From the NCBI GenBank assembly GCA_963706835.1, contig CAVPOB010000014.1, positions 62,001 through 126,000 of the forward strand: a DNA stretch of 64,000 nt, given 5' to 3'. The stretch comes from CAVXYG01 sp963706835. Lineage in GTDB: Bacteria > Actinomycetota > Actinomycetes > S36-B12 > GCA-2699445. Below, piece by piece: positions 55,897 to 64,000 of this stretch. Made by a program: the position numbers and the translations under genes. Within the stretch, counting starts at the first letter, position 1. Every line of letters starts with the position of its first letter. The notes below the pieces were generated by a model that was not told the DNA's origin, ran no database searches, and saw only the letters and a list, made by a program, of their open reading frames with translations.

Positions 55897-56473
55897 GGCT
55901 TACCCGTCGGGCTCTTCAAGAGGCCGCCCACGACGCTAGGCAGGCACGCCCGCGTGGCATCGGTCATCGGGCGACCCGGGCACGGGGGTTTGCCGGCCGC
56001 GGGGCCGGACGGCCGGGATGTTGGGCTGGCGTGCACCCGGGGTGGGGGTTTGCACCCGGGGTGGGGGTTTGCACCCGGGGTGGGGGTTTGCACCCGGCGC
56101 GGGGGTTTGCACCCGCCGCGGGGGCCAGACGGCCGGATTGTTGCCACCCTCTGCACCCGGGATGGGGGTTTGCACCCGCGGCGGGGGCCAACCGGCCGGA
56201 TTGTTGGACCAGAAGCCCCTGCGCCGGGTGCAAACCCCCGAAACGGGTGCAGTACTGCCCGTCCGACCGCTCCGACAGCCCCCGCCCGGGGTGCAAACCC
56301 CCGAAACGGGTGCAGACCTGCTCTCGCGCGATGGCGCGACGCTGGCGCCGGGGCTCGCCGGACCGCAAGCCCGTGTACGCGGGCCACACCGCGGCACCTC
56401 ACGGCCCGGCCACGACCGCCCGGCTGCTACCCCTGTCGGTGTGGGCAACTCGGTCCCGCGGTGGAGGGCCTCC
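55897..56473. other. Intergenic region with repeat element copy 3
   Basis: 577 bp between convergent genes. 55897-55980 shows nothing clear, 55981-56031 has a degenerate CACGGGGGTTTGCCGG start of the array, and 56032-56314 is the expanded element. 56315-56473 shows nothing clear. Open frames on both strands across it translate the repeat (GVCTRGGGLHP-like) in several frames, and I do not call genes. Confidence 0.65.
56032..56314. repeat. Symmetric intergenic repeat element, copy 3, with expanded 19-bp tandem repeats
   Basis: Five TGCACCC boxes in tandem at 56032, 56051, 56070, 56089 and 56108 (period 19, unit TTTGCACCCGGGGTGGGGG). A second forward pair is at 56152 and 56171, and inverted boxes GGGTGCA are at 56226, 56245, 56289 and 56308. 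Counting from 56089 the offsets are 0/19/63/82/137/156/200/219, identical to copy 1, so the core is 56089-56314 and the first three units are an expansion. CCGGCCGGATTGTTG-like text follows each forward pair. Confidence 0.92.
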
Positions 56474-57457
56474 CTATCCGACGCGGCGGCGCAGCGCGCC
56501 AGGGGCGGAGGCGAGCCCCAGCACCAGATCCACTAGGAGCAGGGAGAATCGCGAGACCAAGCTGACTGTCAGAGCGGCCTGGGATCCGATGACGGGCGTC
56601 AGCGCGGCGATCAGTACGCCTTCGCGGACCCCAGCGCCGGCCGGCAGCGGCACGACGAGCAATCCCGCAACGAACGCCAGGGCGAAGGCCCCGGTCGCGA
56701 CGGGGAGGTCCCCGACGTCGGCGCCGAGCGGTCGGGCCAGCAGCCAGACGTGCAGGCCGAAGAAGCCCCACGCGCCGAGGCTGGCCATCGCCGCCACGGC
56801 AAGGGTTCGACCCGGCAGCGTCACCGGGGGCACCGACCGACCTGCCTTCCGGGCGGCCCATCCCAGCAGTCGGTTCACCAACTCTGGCCGAGCCAGCGGC
56901 ACAGCAACCGCCGCCGCCACCAGCAGGCCGATGCCGAGGATCGGCCACTGATCCGACCCGGCTGATCCGAGCAGGACCAGCAGACCGATGAGGGCGCCGG
57001 TGCCGACCGAGATCATCAGCGCCAGGGCGTAGCTGATCAGCATGGTCGTGCCGCGCACTCCGCGCTCGCGGCCCAGTTGCGCCTGCACCGCTGCGGTCCA
57101 GACCGAGCCGGGAACGTACTTGCCCAACTGGCCGACGAAGAAGATGGCCAGTGCGCCGGGGAGCGGCAGGGATGCCCCCAGGCCGTGCAGCAACGCCCGC
57201 CATGCCAGGCCCGAGCAGGCTGCAGCCGCCGCGCCGGCAGCCGAGGAGGCGGCGATGTCCCCCCACGTGAGCAGGGCGATGTCGGACTGCACAGCCTCCC
57301 AGTTGTTGGCCACGGCGAAGATCACGAACGCCACGACGATGGCCAGCAGCCCCCAGGTCAGCGGGCCCGGGCCCTTGCCCGACACCGCCATTTCCGGCGG
57401 CTGCTCGTTGCCCGTGCTCGGATCGGCCGATTCCTCCCCGTCGGCCGGATCAGGCAT
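56474..57457 (-). CDS. Flippase-like (lysylphosphatidylglycerol synthase TM region) membrane protein
   Basis: 327 residues with about eight membrane segments: GPLTWGLLAIVVAFVIFAVA, LAIFFVGQLGKYVPGSVWTA (family-typical FVGQLGKYVPG) and VVPLPAGAGVREGVLIAALT (family-typical P-x-GAGVREG). UPF0104/AglD-type proteins without the catalytic LPG synthase domain are often linked to glycolipid or polysaccharide loci. Its start overlaps the stop of the GT-methyltransferase gene by 8 nt, so the two are coupled. Confidence 0.85.
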   Translation of the reverse strand: MPDPADGEESADPSTGNEQPPEMAVSGKGPGPLTWGLLAIVVAFVIFAVANNWEAVQSDIALLTWGDIAASSAAGAAAAACSGLAWRALLHGLGASLPLPGALAIFFVGQLGKYVPGSVWTAAVQAQLGRERGVRGTTMLISYALALMISVGTGALIGLLVLLGSAGSDQWPILGIGLLVAAAVAVPLARPELVNRLLGWAARKAGRSVPPVTLPGRTLAVAAMASLGAWGFFGLHVWLLARPLGADVGDLPVATGAFALAFVAGLLVVPLPAGAGVREGVLIAALTPVIGSQAALTVSLVSRFSLLLVDLVLGLASAPGALRRRVG

Positions 57458-59336
57458 CGGGTGCCCGTGCGGTGAGCACCAGTCCCGTGCCGGACCCAGG
57501 ATTGCGGCGCTGCACCCAGCGAGCCGGCGCCGACACGACCTGGGTCGCCAGCCCGGCCCAGGCGGGCGGCTGCATGATGGAACTGCTCTGCTCGGTCAAG
57601 GCTTCGAAGTCCAGTTCCGGCGCCGCTTCGGTGGTCGACGGCCCGGCCAGGCTCGGATGCTTGGCTGCGGCGCGGTTGCGGACGGCCTCCAGCGCGTACC
57701 CGAACGGATAGCCGACGTGCACTGCGGTCGCATCGACCAGTCCGCAGCGCTGCGCGAGACCGCTGAGCTGCTCGGCGGAGTAGCGGCGGAAGTGCCCCGC
57801 GATGAGGTCGTGCGGGCCCATCCGATCGGGGTCGGCCGGAGTGGACAGCAGCAGTATGCCGCCTGGCCGGACGCGCTGCGCCCAAGACCGCAGCGCGGAC
57901 TCATCGTCTTCGATGTGCTCCAGCACCTCGAACGCGCAGACCAGATCGAACTGCTCATCTGGTGCCAACTCGGCCAGCGAGCCGAGGAGGCGACCAGGGG
58001 TGCCATGCGCCACGAGCCGCTCGTTGGTGATGGCTCGGGTCCGGTCGGACATCTCTACCCCGGTGTAGTTGCGGCCGATCGCGAGACGGCACGCCATCGC
58101 TCCTTCGCCCGGCCCGATCTCCAGCACGCTCGCCGGGTCCGCCGACGCCACAACTCTGCGGATGACATCCCACCGCAACCAGGCGTTCAGGGTCAGCGGC
58201 GGCAGTCTGCGCTGCACCGGATGCGACGACTGCCGCAGCGCGGCGTCAAGGTCAGCGACGACTTCAGCCGGGGAGAACTGCTGCGCCCGCTCGGCCGCGC
58301 GATGGCGAGCGGCCGCTACGGCGGCGGAATCGCCGGCCAGCGAGCGAAGGGACTCTGCCAACGCAGCGGCGCTTCCGGCCGGGACGGTCAGCACGGCATC
58401 CCCCAGCGGGGCGATGGCCGGCGTGTCCGCGGTGACGATGGCGCAGCCCGCGGCCAGGCCCTGGTAGACCTTGGTCGCAATGACGCGCTGGGTCTTGGGC
58501 CCCTCGCCGAAGATGCCCAGGCAGACGTCGTGCTCGGCCACGAGGTGCGGCAGATCTGCGGCGTCCACCCAGTCCAGCCAGCGCACATGGGGGTTCCCTG
58601 CCGCCGCCTCCTGTGCTGCGGCGAGATCCTGACCATGGCCGATCATCGTGGCGTCGATCGGCTCCTCGGCCAGCATGCCCAGGGCAGCACCGATCACTGG
58701 CGCCCCCTGCAGCGGCGTGTACAGGCCGAAGAACACGACGCGCAGACGATCGCCGACCCGGTCTGATGCCTCGGCGGCGCGCCCGGCTGCGAACCACTCC
58801 TGCCCCGCACCAACGGGGACAACGATGGCTTTGTCGCGTCCCTCCGGGGGTAACTGATGCGCTTGCTCGGGAGTGTCCACGACGACGATGTCGGCGGCCC
58901 GGAGCGCAGCCCGGTCCACCGCATCCAGTGCCTTGAGCTTCACCCCTCCGCCGAGCCCACGATCGCGGACCGTGTCGGCGAGACCCACCATGTGGTCCAA
59001 GATGATGACAGCGTCAGGAAACAGGCGACGTGCCAGATGGACATCGGCATGCCCCATGTATCCGACCAGGACCACGTCGGGGCCACCGGAGGCCCGAGCC
59101 GCTGTGGAACCCTGCCAGAGCCGCTTCCAGGAGCGGATCTGTTTGGCTCCGAGGCCAACCGCGGCCCCTGCCGAACCGGCGGCGTCCACCTTGTTGGCCG
59201 TCGATGCGCCGAGGGGGTGGTTCAACTCCCGCACCGTCCAACCGCGGGCCGCCAGCCCGTCGCGCAGCACGGCCACGCGCGGGTGCAGCGCGGCGTCGTA
59301 GGAGCCGAAGATCAAGAGCCGGTTGTGTGCTGTCAT
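57450..59336 (-). CDS. Bifunctional glycosyltransferase (GT4-like) - SAM methyltransferase
   Basis: 628 residues. Residues 1-375 are a GT-B fold: LLIFGSYDAALHPRVAVLRD, DVVLVGYMGHADVHLARRLF, RVVFFGLYTPLQGAPVIGAA and the C-half KVYQGLAAGCAIVTADTPAI. Residues about 405-560 are a class I methyltransferase: SVLEIGPGEGAMACRLAIG (motif I) and FDLVCAFEVLEHIEDDESAL, then GGILLLSTPADPDRMGP. The final 70 residues are unassigned. Such fusions could add a sugar and methylate it or the acceptor. ATG 59336 (MTAHNRLLIFG) was chosen; MGTMT at 59345 is possible. Divergent from the GT2 at 59477. Confidence 0.87.
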   Translation of the reverse strand: MTAHNRLLIFGSYDAALHPRVAVLRDGLAARGWTVRELNHPLGASTANKVDAAGSAGAAVGLGAKQIRSWKRLWQGSTAARASGGPDVVLVGYMGHADVHLARRLFPDAVIILDHMVGLADTVRDRGLGGGVKLKALDAVDRAALRAADIVVVDTPEQAHQLPPEGRDKAIVVPVGAGQEWFAAGRAAEASDRVGDRLRVVFFGLYTPLQGAPVIGAALGMLAEEPIDATMIGHGQDLAAAQEAAAGNPHVRWLDWVDAADLPHLVAEHDVCLGIFGEGPKTQRVIATKVYQGLAAGCAIVTADTPAIAPLGDAVLTVPAGSAAALAESLRSLAGDSAAVAAARHRAAERAQQFSPAEVVADLDAALRQSSHPVQRRLPPLTLNAWLRWDVIRRVVASADPASVLEIGPGEGAMACRLAIGRNYTGVEMSDRTRAITNERLVAHGTPGRLLGSLAELAPDEQFDLVCAFEVLEHIEDDESALRSWAQRVRPGGILLLSTPADPDRMGPHDLIAGHFRRYSAEQLSGLAQRCGLVDATAVHVGYPFGYALEAVRNRAAAKHPSLAGPSTTEAAPELDFEALTEQSSSIMQPPAWAGLATQVVSAPARWVQRRNPGSGTGLVLTARAPDA

Positions 59337-59476
59337 CGTCCCCATACTCTGGCATCCTGTTGGCGCTACCGCGCGCGACATACCGTGACGGCTCCGCGGC
59401 ACACCAGCGCGGGAGGACTGCACGTGCGGCCGGTGCCATGATGAGAGTCCAACAGCCACCCGGTTGCGAGGAAGCG

Positions 59477-60457
59477 ATGAAGCTGATCATCCAGATCCCC
59501 TGCCTGAACGAGGCGGAGCAACTGCCCACAGTGCTGGCCGAGCTGCCTCGCGAGGTGCCCGGCTTCAGTTCCGTGGAGTGGCTCGTGATCGATGACGGCT
59601 CCACGGACAACACACGCGAGGTCGCCAAGGCCAACGGCGTGGACCACATCATCGGCTTCCCGCAGAACCGCGGCCTCGCTGCGGCCTTCTCCTACGGCAT
59701 AGAGGAGGGGATCCGGCTCGGAGCCGATGTCATCGTCAATACCGATGCCGACAATCAGTACGACTCCTCCAGCATCCCGGACCTGGTCAAGCCGATCGTT
59801 GCGGGCAGGGCCGACATCGTGGTCGGGGACCGCCAGACCAGCCAGGTCGCGGAGTTCGGCGCCGTGAAGCGCTTCCTGCAGACGGCGGGCACCCGCGTGG
59901 TGAGTTCGATCGCCGGGGTGACGGTGAACGACGCGACGAGCGGGTTTCGCGCCTATTCGCGCACGGCCGCCCTCTCGCTCGTGATCACCACGCCGTACAC
60001 CTACACGTTGGAGTCGCTCATCCAAGCCGGCGACAGCCGCCTGGCCGTGGCCAACGTGCCGGTGCAGCGCAACGACAGCACCCGCCCGAGCCGCCTGTTC
60101 GGGTCGATGTGGGGCTACGTCAGGAAGAACTCCCTGGCCCTGTTCCGGATCTTCTCCTACTACTCGCCGCTTCGGTTCTTCTGGACGCTCGCGCTGATCC
60201 TGTCCGTCGGCGCGTTCTTCTCCTGGCTGCCGTTCCTGATCGATTGGATTCCCGATCAGGAGGCGCCCGGTCACGGACAGTCCGGCATTCTCGGGGCCGT
60301 CTTCGCGATCTCCGCCGTCCAACTCTTCGCGATCGGAGTGCTCGCCGATCAGATCTCCAGCATGCGCGCCATAGCGGTGAAGAACCTGCGGGAGTCGCGC
60401 GAGATCCATTACGGCGTCCGGGCCACGAGCCAGCTCTTGAACTCCGACCGCAAGTAG
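59477..60457 (+). CDS. GT2-family glycosyltransferase with C-terminal membrane helices (GtrB/DPMS-like)
   Basis: 326 residues. LIIQIPCLNEAEQLPTVLAE, WLVIDDGSTDNTREVA, ADVIVNTDADNQYDSSSIPD, VGDRQTSQVAEFGAVKRFL and VNDATSGFRAYSRTAAL define the DPM/GtrB-like catalytic domain. Two hydrophobic helices near the C-terminus (FFWTLALILSVGAFFSWLPF; ILGAVFAISAVQLFAIGVLA) anchor it. It probably charges a polyprenyl phosphate with a sugar for surface glycans. ATG 59477 has GAGGA 7 nt upstream. It converges on the DUF2142 gene with a 6-nt gap. Confidence 0.92.
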   Translation: MKLIIQIPCLNEAEQLPTVLAELPREVPGFSSVEWLVIDDGSTDNTREVAKANGVDHIIGFPQNRGLAAAFSYGIEEGIRLGADVIVNTDADNQYDSSSIPDLVKPIVAGRADIVVGDRQTSQVAEFGAVKRFLQTAGTRVVSSIAGVTVNDATSGFRAYSRTAALSLVITTPYTYTLESLIQAGDSRLAVANVPVQRNDSTRPSRLFGSMWGYVRKNSLALFRIFSYYSPLRFFWTLALILSVGAFFSWLPFLIDWIPDQEAPGHGQSGILGAVFAISAVQLFAIGVLADQISSMRAIAVKNLRESREIHYGVRATSQLLNSDRK

Positions 60458-60463
60458 CGGCAA

Positions 60464-62011
60464 CTAGGCGCCCGCGGCGACGCTCTCCGGCTGCGGCGCA
60501 GGCGCGTCCCCGGCTCCGGTCGCATCACGGCCCGCGGTCGGCCGCGCCAGGATCACCTGGACCGCGATCAGCCCGCCGACCAGCAAGGCCCCGCCCACAC
60601 CGATCAGGACCAGCGACATCGGACCGAGCGGGCTCCATGCCTGGAGACTGTCGAATCGCTCGAAGCGGGCACCCCCCCAGAACGCCTCGATGACAAGTTG
60701 CATGGACATCACGTAGCCGACCACCGCGATGGCCGACATCACCGTCAGGATCCAGCGCGGCCAGCGCCATCCGTACGCGACGGCCACCGCGACCGCCAAC
60801 GAAGCGAGCGCCGGATACAGGTAGCGGCCCTGCTCGGCGGGGAACAACGAGGTTCGGGCATGAGATTCGTACGAGGTGTAGAAGTACAGGCCGCCCACGA
60901 CGATCGCCGGCAGCATCATGATCCGAACGTCGAGGCCGAGTCGCGGCCGGACCAGCGTGATGGCGATGGCAAGCACCGCCAGGATCGACAGCATCGTGGT
61001 CCACCACCCCGGCAGGTGGATGTAGAGCCACCCGAACCGGCCGAAGAAGGATCCCGAGGTGTTGTGCGCCAACATGGACAAGAAGTCCGACCAGTCCACG
61101 ACGAATCCCGGCACATCGGGCGGGGCTCCTGGCGGGCCCTGGGAGGGGTACGGGTCGCCGTAGACCAGCAGATTGCGCAGGTAGGTCCAGCTGCCCAGCG
61201 TCATGATGCCGCCCACCACCAGCACGCCGCGCCATTGCTGCGGTCGTCGCGCGAGCGCCACCAGGCACACGATCCCGAGGAACGGCCACAGCAGCATCCC
61301 GAAGATCTTGGTCTGCAAGGCCAGGGCGCCTGCCGCTGACATCGCCACTGCCCGCTTCATGTCAAGCCCGTCGGTGAGGACTCGCGCCGCAACCATGATG
61401 GACAAGCTGGTGGCCAGGACCAGCAGGTTGTCGTTGTTCACAGCGGTACCGATATGGGCCAACTGGGGGATAGTGAGCGGCACGGCCGCCGCCACCCATG
61501 TGACCTCTGCGCGCATCTGTAGATTCGCGGCAGTGCGGGCGAAGATCCATGGCAGCGGCGCGATCATCGCCAGAGTGAGCAGCCGCAGCAGCAGCACATA
61601 CAGATCGTGCTGCCAGACGTCCTTGGGGAGCAGCGCGGTGATCCCCGTGCTCGAGGCACCCAGCAGCGCGTAGTAGGCCGGTGGGTGGTTGGCCAACTGG
61701 TTGAGGCCGGTTTCCGCAACGCTGTCGCTGAGATCTGCGAGGTTCGGCTGCGGGCGGGGCGGCGCCTCCTCCACCGTGCGCGGCGGGGGCGCCGGCCGCA
61801 GTTGCATGACCCGGGTGCTGGCCATCAGATCGGCGCTGTACTGATTCTCGTCGTACTCCAGGAAGCCGGCGACGGTGGTGTCGAGCACCCGGTCCACGTG
61901 GGAGTGCTCATCCGGTGCCTGATAGATCGGCACGACCAGCATGAAACTGATCAAGAAGCCGATCCAGGACAGGCCGATCCAATGGACCGGGTTGCGGACC
62001 CATCGTCTCAT
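60464..62011 (-). CDS. DUF2142-type multi-pass membrane protein (GT-C-like)
   Basis: 515 residues, about 12 membrane segments. The N-terminal loop VVPIYQAPDEHSHVDRVLDT holds the PDE-H acidic motif of DUF2142 proteins. The text NHPPAYYALLGA and TYLRNLLVYGDPYPSQGPPG is typical of GT-C/PMT-like membrane glycosyltransferases. It probably uses a polyprenyl-phosphate sugar such as one made by the GT2 enzymes here to decorate surface glycans. ATG 62011 (MRRWVRNPVHWIG) with AGGAG 10 nt upstream is preferred to the upstream extension. Confidence 0.85.
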   Translation of the reverse strand: MRRWVRNPVHWIGLSWIGFLISFMLVVPIYQAPDEHSHVDRVLDTTVAGFLEYDENQYSADLMASTRVMQLRPAPPPRTVEEAPPRPQPNLADLSDSVAETGLNQLANHPPAYYALLGASSTGITALLPKDVWQHDLYVLLLRLLTLAMIAPLPWIFARTAANLQMRAEVTWVAAAVPLTIPQLAHIGTAVNNDNLLVLATSLSIMVAARVLTDGLDMKRAVAMSAAGALALQTKIFGMLLWPFLGIVCLVALARRPQQWRGVLVVGGIMTLGSWTYLRNLLVYGDPYPSQGPPGAPPDVPGFVVDWSDFLSMLAHNTSGSFFGRFGWLYIHLPGWWTTMLSILAVLAIAITLVRPRLGLDVRIMMLPAIVVGGLYFYTSYESHARTSLFPAEQGRYLYPALASLAVAVAVAYGWRWPRWILTVMSAIAVVGYVMSMQLVIEAFWGGARFERFDSLQAWSPLGPMSLVLIGVGGALLVGGLIAVQVILARPTAGRDATGAGDAPAPQPESVAAGA

Positions 62012-62221
62012 CAGCGAGGTCTCCTGAGCAGGCTCAGGGCGACCGGAGCACCGGCTCGCCCTGAGGTTGACGGTAGCCACACCTGCGCGTGCAGGCGCGT
62101 GGCGCGCGTACCCCCACGTCGCGCCGCGACGCACCGGATCGCGCCTGCCCGATATTTGCTGTGGGCGCAGGTACCTTGTAGGGCACCAGCGTCGGACCTA
62201 GGCGACGCTCCGGAGGTCGTC

Positions 62222-63355
62222 ATGCGTAGGCTACTGCTCCACGCCGGAGCCGGGAAGACCGGTACCTCGGCGCTCCAACTGTTCTTCGACGCCCACCGCG
62301 ATTGGCTGCTGCAGCAGGGGATCGTCTACCCCGAGGGTCCCAACCGGCCGGACCCCGGCACCAGGATTTCCAGCGGAAACGGCGGCTGGCTCTTTGGCTT
62401 CCTGAGGTCCGGGGAGTACTGGCGCGAAGTGGTTGACCAGTTGACGGGCACCGGCGGACCCGGCGACGTCATGATCAGCAGCGAACTCGTCGCGCACGCC
62501 AAGCCGGCGCGTATCGCCGAGCTGGCGCACCGACTGGCGGCGATCGGGTTCGAAATGCACCCGTTCTACCTGGTGCGCAATCCCGACGAGTGGTACTTGT
62601 CGGCCTACCAGCAGAACGTGAAGCGCCACGGCTACACCGGCTCGTTCGCCCATTTCTGCTCCACGTATCCGTTGGAGTTCACCGGGGCGCTGGACCGCTA
62701 CGAGTCCGTGCTCGGGGAAGGCGCGATGCGGTTGTACTCCTATGAGGTGGGCAAGCGTGACATCGTGCGCTACGTCCTCCAGCACGCCCTCGGCGTGGCC
62801 TCCGATCCGCCGCCCCACGATAACCCCAGCATCAATCGCTCCCTGACCGGCGACGAGCTGGCGGTCCTTCGGCTGGCCAACCAGATGCAGCATGATGCCG
62901 GCGTCCCGAAGGAGACCATCGACCGCCGCAGCACCTTGATCAGCGATCAGCTGATCCGCTACCGGCCGACGGTCCCGGCGCAGGAGCGCTACTACGAGGC
63001 CATGTCGACGGAGGTCGTGGAGCGACTGCGCCCCGATATCGAGCGGATCAACTCCCGACTGCAGGCGGGCCACATCGGCTTCCGATCGGTGGCGACCGTT
63101 CCGCAGCCCCGCGAGGCTTCGGCCTCCGACCACTATCTGACGGCCCTGCAACTGCTGATGGCGGCGGAGTTGCGCGACTCCCAGGCGCGCAACTCCGACG
63201 AGATCGCTCGCATCCAGACCGAGTCCAGGCGCGCCGAACAACGCGAACAGGCGCTCAACGCTGAGATCGTTGCCCTGCGCAGCTCCACCTCATGGCGGAT
63301 CACCGCCCCGCTCCGCGCCATGTCAGGGTCACTGTCTGGCTCCCGCAACTGCTAG
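62222..63355 (+). CDS. Sulfotransferase-like P-loop protein (first of two tandem copies)
   Basis: 377 residues. N-terminal MRRLLLHAGAGKTGTSALQL (the PAPS-loop-like K-T-G-T-S/T), then SSGNGGWLFGFLRSGEYW and MHPFYLVRNPDEWYLSAYQQ, the R-(x)n-S 3'-phosphate-binding region. Residues about 315-345 form a coiled coil, and the tail SSTSWRITAPLRAMSG matches a short motif seen at the ends of many surface-glycan transferases. It probably sulfates a surface polysaccharide. The ATG follows a 210-bp gap shared with the divergent DUF2142 gene. A close paralog starts at 63676. Confidence 0.82.
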   Translation: MRRLLLHAGAGKTGTSALQLFFDAHRDWLLQQGIVYPEGPNRPDPGTRISSGNGGWLFGFLRSGEYWREVVDQLTGTGGPGDVMISSELVAHAKPARIAELAHRLAAIGFEMHPFYLVRNPDEWYLSAYQQNVKRHGYTGSFAHFCSTYPLEFTGALDRYESVLGEGAMRLYSYEVGKRDIVRYVLQHALGVASDPPPHDNPSINRSLTGDELAVLRLANQMQHDAGVPKETIDRRSTLISDQLIRYRPTVPAQERYYEAMSTEVVERLRPDIERINSRLQAGHIGFRSVATVPQPREASASDHYLTALQLLMAAELRDSQARNSDEIARIQTESRRAEQREQALNAEIVALRSSTSWRITAPLRAMSGSLSGSRNC

Positions 63356-63675
63356 GCGCGGCCCCCGGCGAGGACGGGGGGCGGTCCATCTCTTAGCGCC
63401 GTGCGCCCGGATGCGTCCCAGCAGGTGCCACCGGCATCGGCGCCGGACACAGATCGGCGGCCGATGGACGCGGGCAGCGCTTGGCCGGCCGCCGGAGCTC
63501 CCACAGAAGAAGCCCCCGGATTCGCTGAGCCCGTGGAGCACCCAACCGGGCCGACTGGGCGCATCCCACGCGGATCTGGGCACCCGTCGCTTGTGCTGGC
63601 CTGGCATCGCCACAGCAGCAGCGCGATAGGGTCGGCTCGCGAGAGTGCGAAACAGTCCGGAAGGGCCGGGGACGG
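63356..63675. other. Intergenic spacer between the two sulfotransferase-like genes
   Basis: 320 bp between co-directional paralogs. No gene, repeat element copy or clear hairpin was seen. It is long enough to hold a separate promoter for the second copy. Confidence 0.5.
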
Positions 63676-64000
63676 ATGCGACAGCTGTTTCTCCACACCG
63701 GGGCCGCGAAGACCGGGACATCTGCCCTGCAACTGTTCTTCCACGAGCATCGTGACTGGCTGGCCGAGCATGGCATCCACTATCCGATCGGGTCCCATCA
63801 CCCAGACCCCAGGACCTCCATCTCCAGCGGCAACGGCGGGTGGCTCTTCGGGTACCTCAGCGAGGGCCGATATTGGGATGAGTTCGTCGAGCAACTGACG
63901 GCCGGGACCGAAAGCGGCGATGTGCTCATCAGCAGCGAACTCCTGGCGAAGGTGGCACCGGACCGGATCGCGCTGCTCCATGAGCGCCTCGCCGCTCTCC
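63676..64000 (+). CDS. Sulfotransferase-like P-loop protein (second tandem copy, cut by the window)
   Basis: The first 108 residues are present and open to the right edge. MRQLFLHTGAAKTGTSALQL, SSGNGGWLFGYLSEGRYW and GDVLISSELLAKVAPDRI align without gaps to the preceding gene, with roughly 60% identity by eye. The same PAPS-loop K-T-G-T-S is intact. The ATG is preceded by GGGG. Likely a second sulfotransferase with a different acceptor; the catalytic C-terminal half is outside the window. Confidence 0.82.
   Translation, partial: MRQLFLHTGAAKTGTSALQLFFHEHRDWLAEHGIHYPIGSHHPDPRTSISSGNGGWLFGYLSEGRYWDEFVEQLTAGTESGDVLISSELLAKVAPDRIALLHERLAAL

Noticed and set aside
56032..56314. CRISPR array
   Set aside because: Units are 19 bp in direct contact or in inverted pairs, without unique spacers of constant size, and no cas gene is present.

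Overview
The window is very GC-rich (strong G/C bias at third codon positions, many GTG starts). It carries a small-type PurL with separate PurS and PurQ, a PspC-domain sensor kinase with a LuxR-type regulator, and secreted proteins with VYPCG-type repeats. This combination points to an actinobacterium, probably an uncultured or sparsely studied one; I cannot name the genus. No tRNA, rRNA, CRISPR array, transposase or phage gene was seen.

Layout. 0-13 kb is mostly housekeeping: a truncated unknown gene, purS-purQ-purL, a PH-domain membrane protein, a membrane-anchored protein with a C-terminal decapeptide repeat, a ROK kinase, a Ca/Na exchanger, and the overlapping set purD-purB-purC in which PurC carries an N-terminal ASCH domain. 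13-26.6 kb is a head-to-tail array of five large secreted NHL beta-propeller proteins with Ig-like modules. 26.7-42.6 kb holds a class III aminotransferase, a CPA1 antiporter, a lactate permease, purA, a renalase-like oxidoreductase, a P-type ATPase, an AbiEi/DUF559-type protein, class II aldolase, an ABC exporter pair and a DUF368 (undecaprenyl phosphate translocase family) protein. 42.6-46.1 kb is an envelope-stress cassette: a PspC/LiaF-like protein diverges from a PspC-histidine kinase and its response regulator. 47-52.7 kb has a CoA-disulfide-reductase-like flavoprotein and two secreted wall-active proteins (GH18 and an M15-like ARB-07466 domain) sharing VYPCG repeats. 52.8-64 kb is a surface-polysaccharide locus: three GT2 enzymes, a MOP-type flippase, a flippase-like LPG-synthase-type membrane protein, a GT-methyltransferase fusion, a DUF2142 membrane protein and two tandem sulfotransferase-like proteins.

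The strongest unexplained signal is a dispersed intergenic element present three times (about 7184-7409, 46597-46822 and 56089-56314). Each copy is 226 bp with eight heptamer boxes: four TGCACCC, then four GGGTGCA. In copies 1 and 3 the boxes start at exactly the same offsets (0, 19, 63, 82, 137, 156, 200, 219), which makes a perfectly symmetric inverted array. Copy 2 differs by 1 bp in one pair of boxes. I know of no described family that matches.

A second broad feature is the uneven density of apparent frameshifts. They are concentrated at about 15.5-27 kb and 47.8-51.4 kb, with a few in purL, the first gene, the DUF559 gene and the PspC gene. The protein sequence resumes in another frame without nonsense codons, and purL, normally a single-copy gene, is affected. 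I therefore read most of them as sequencing or assembly indels and annotate those loci as single genes with frameshifts rather than as pseudogenes.
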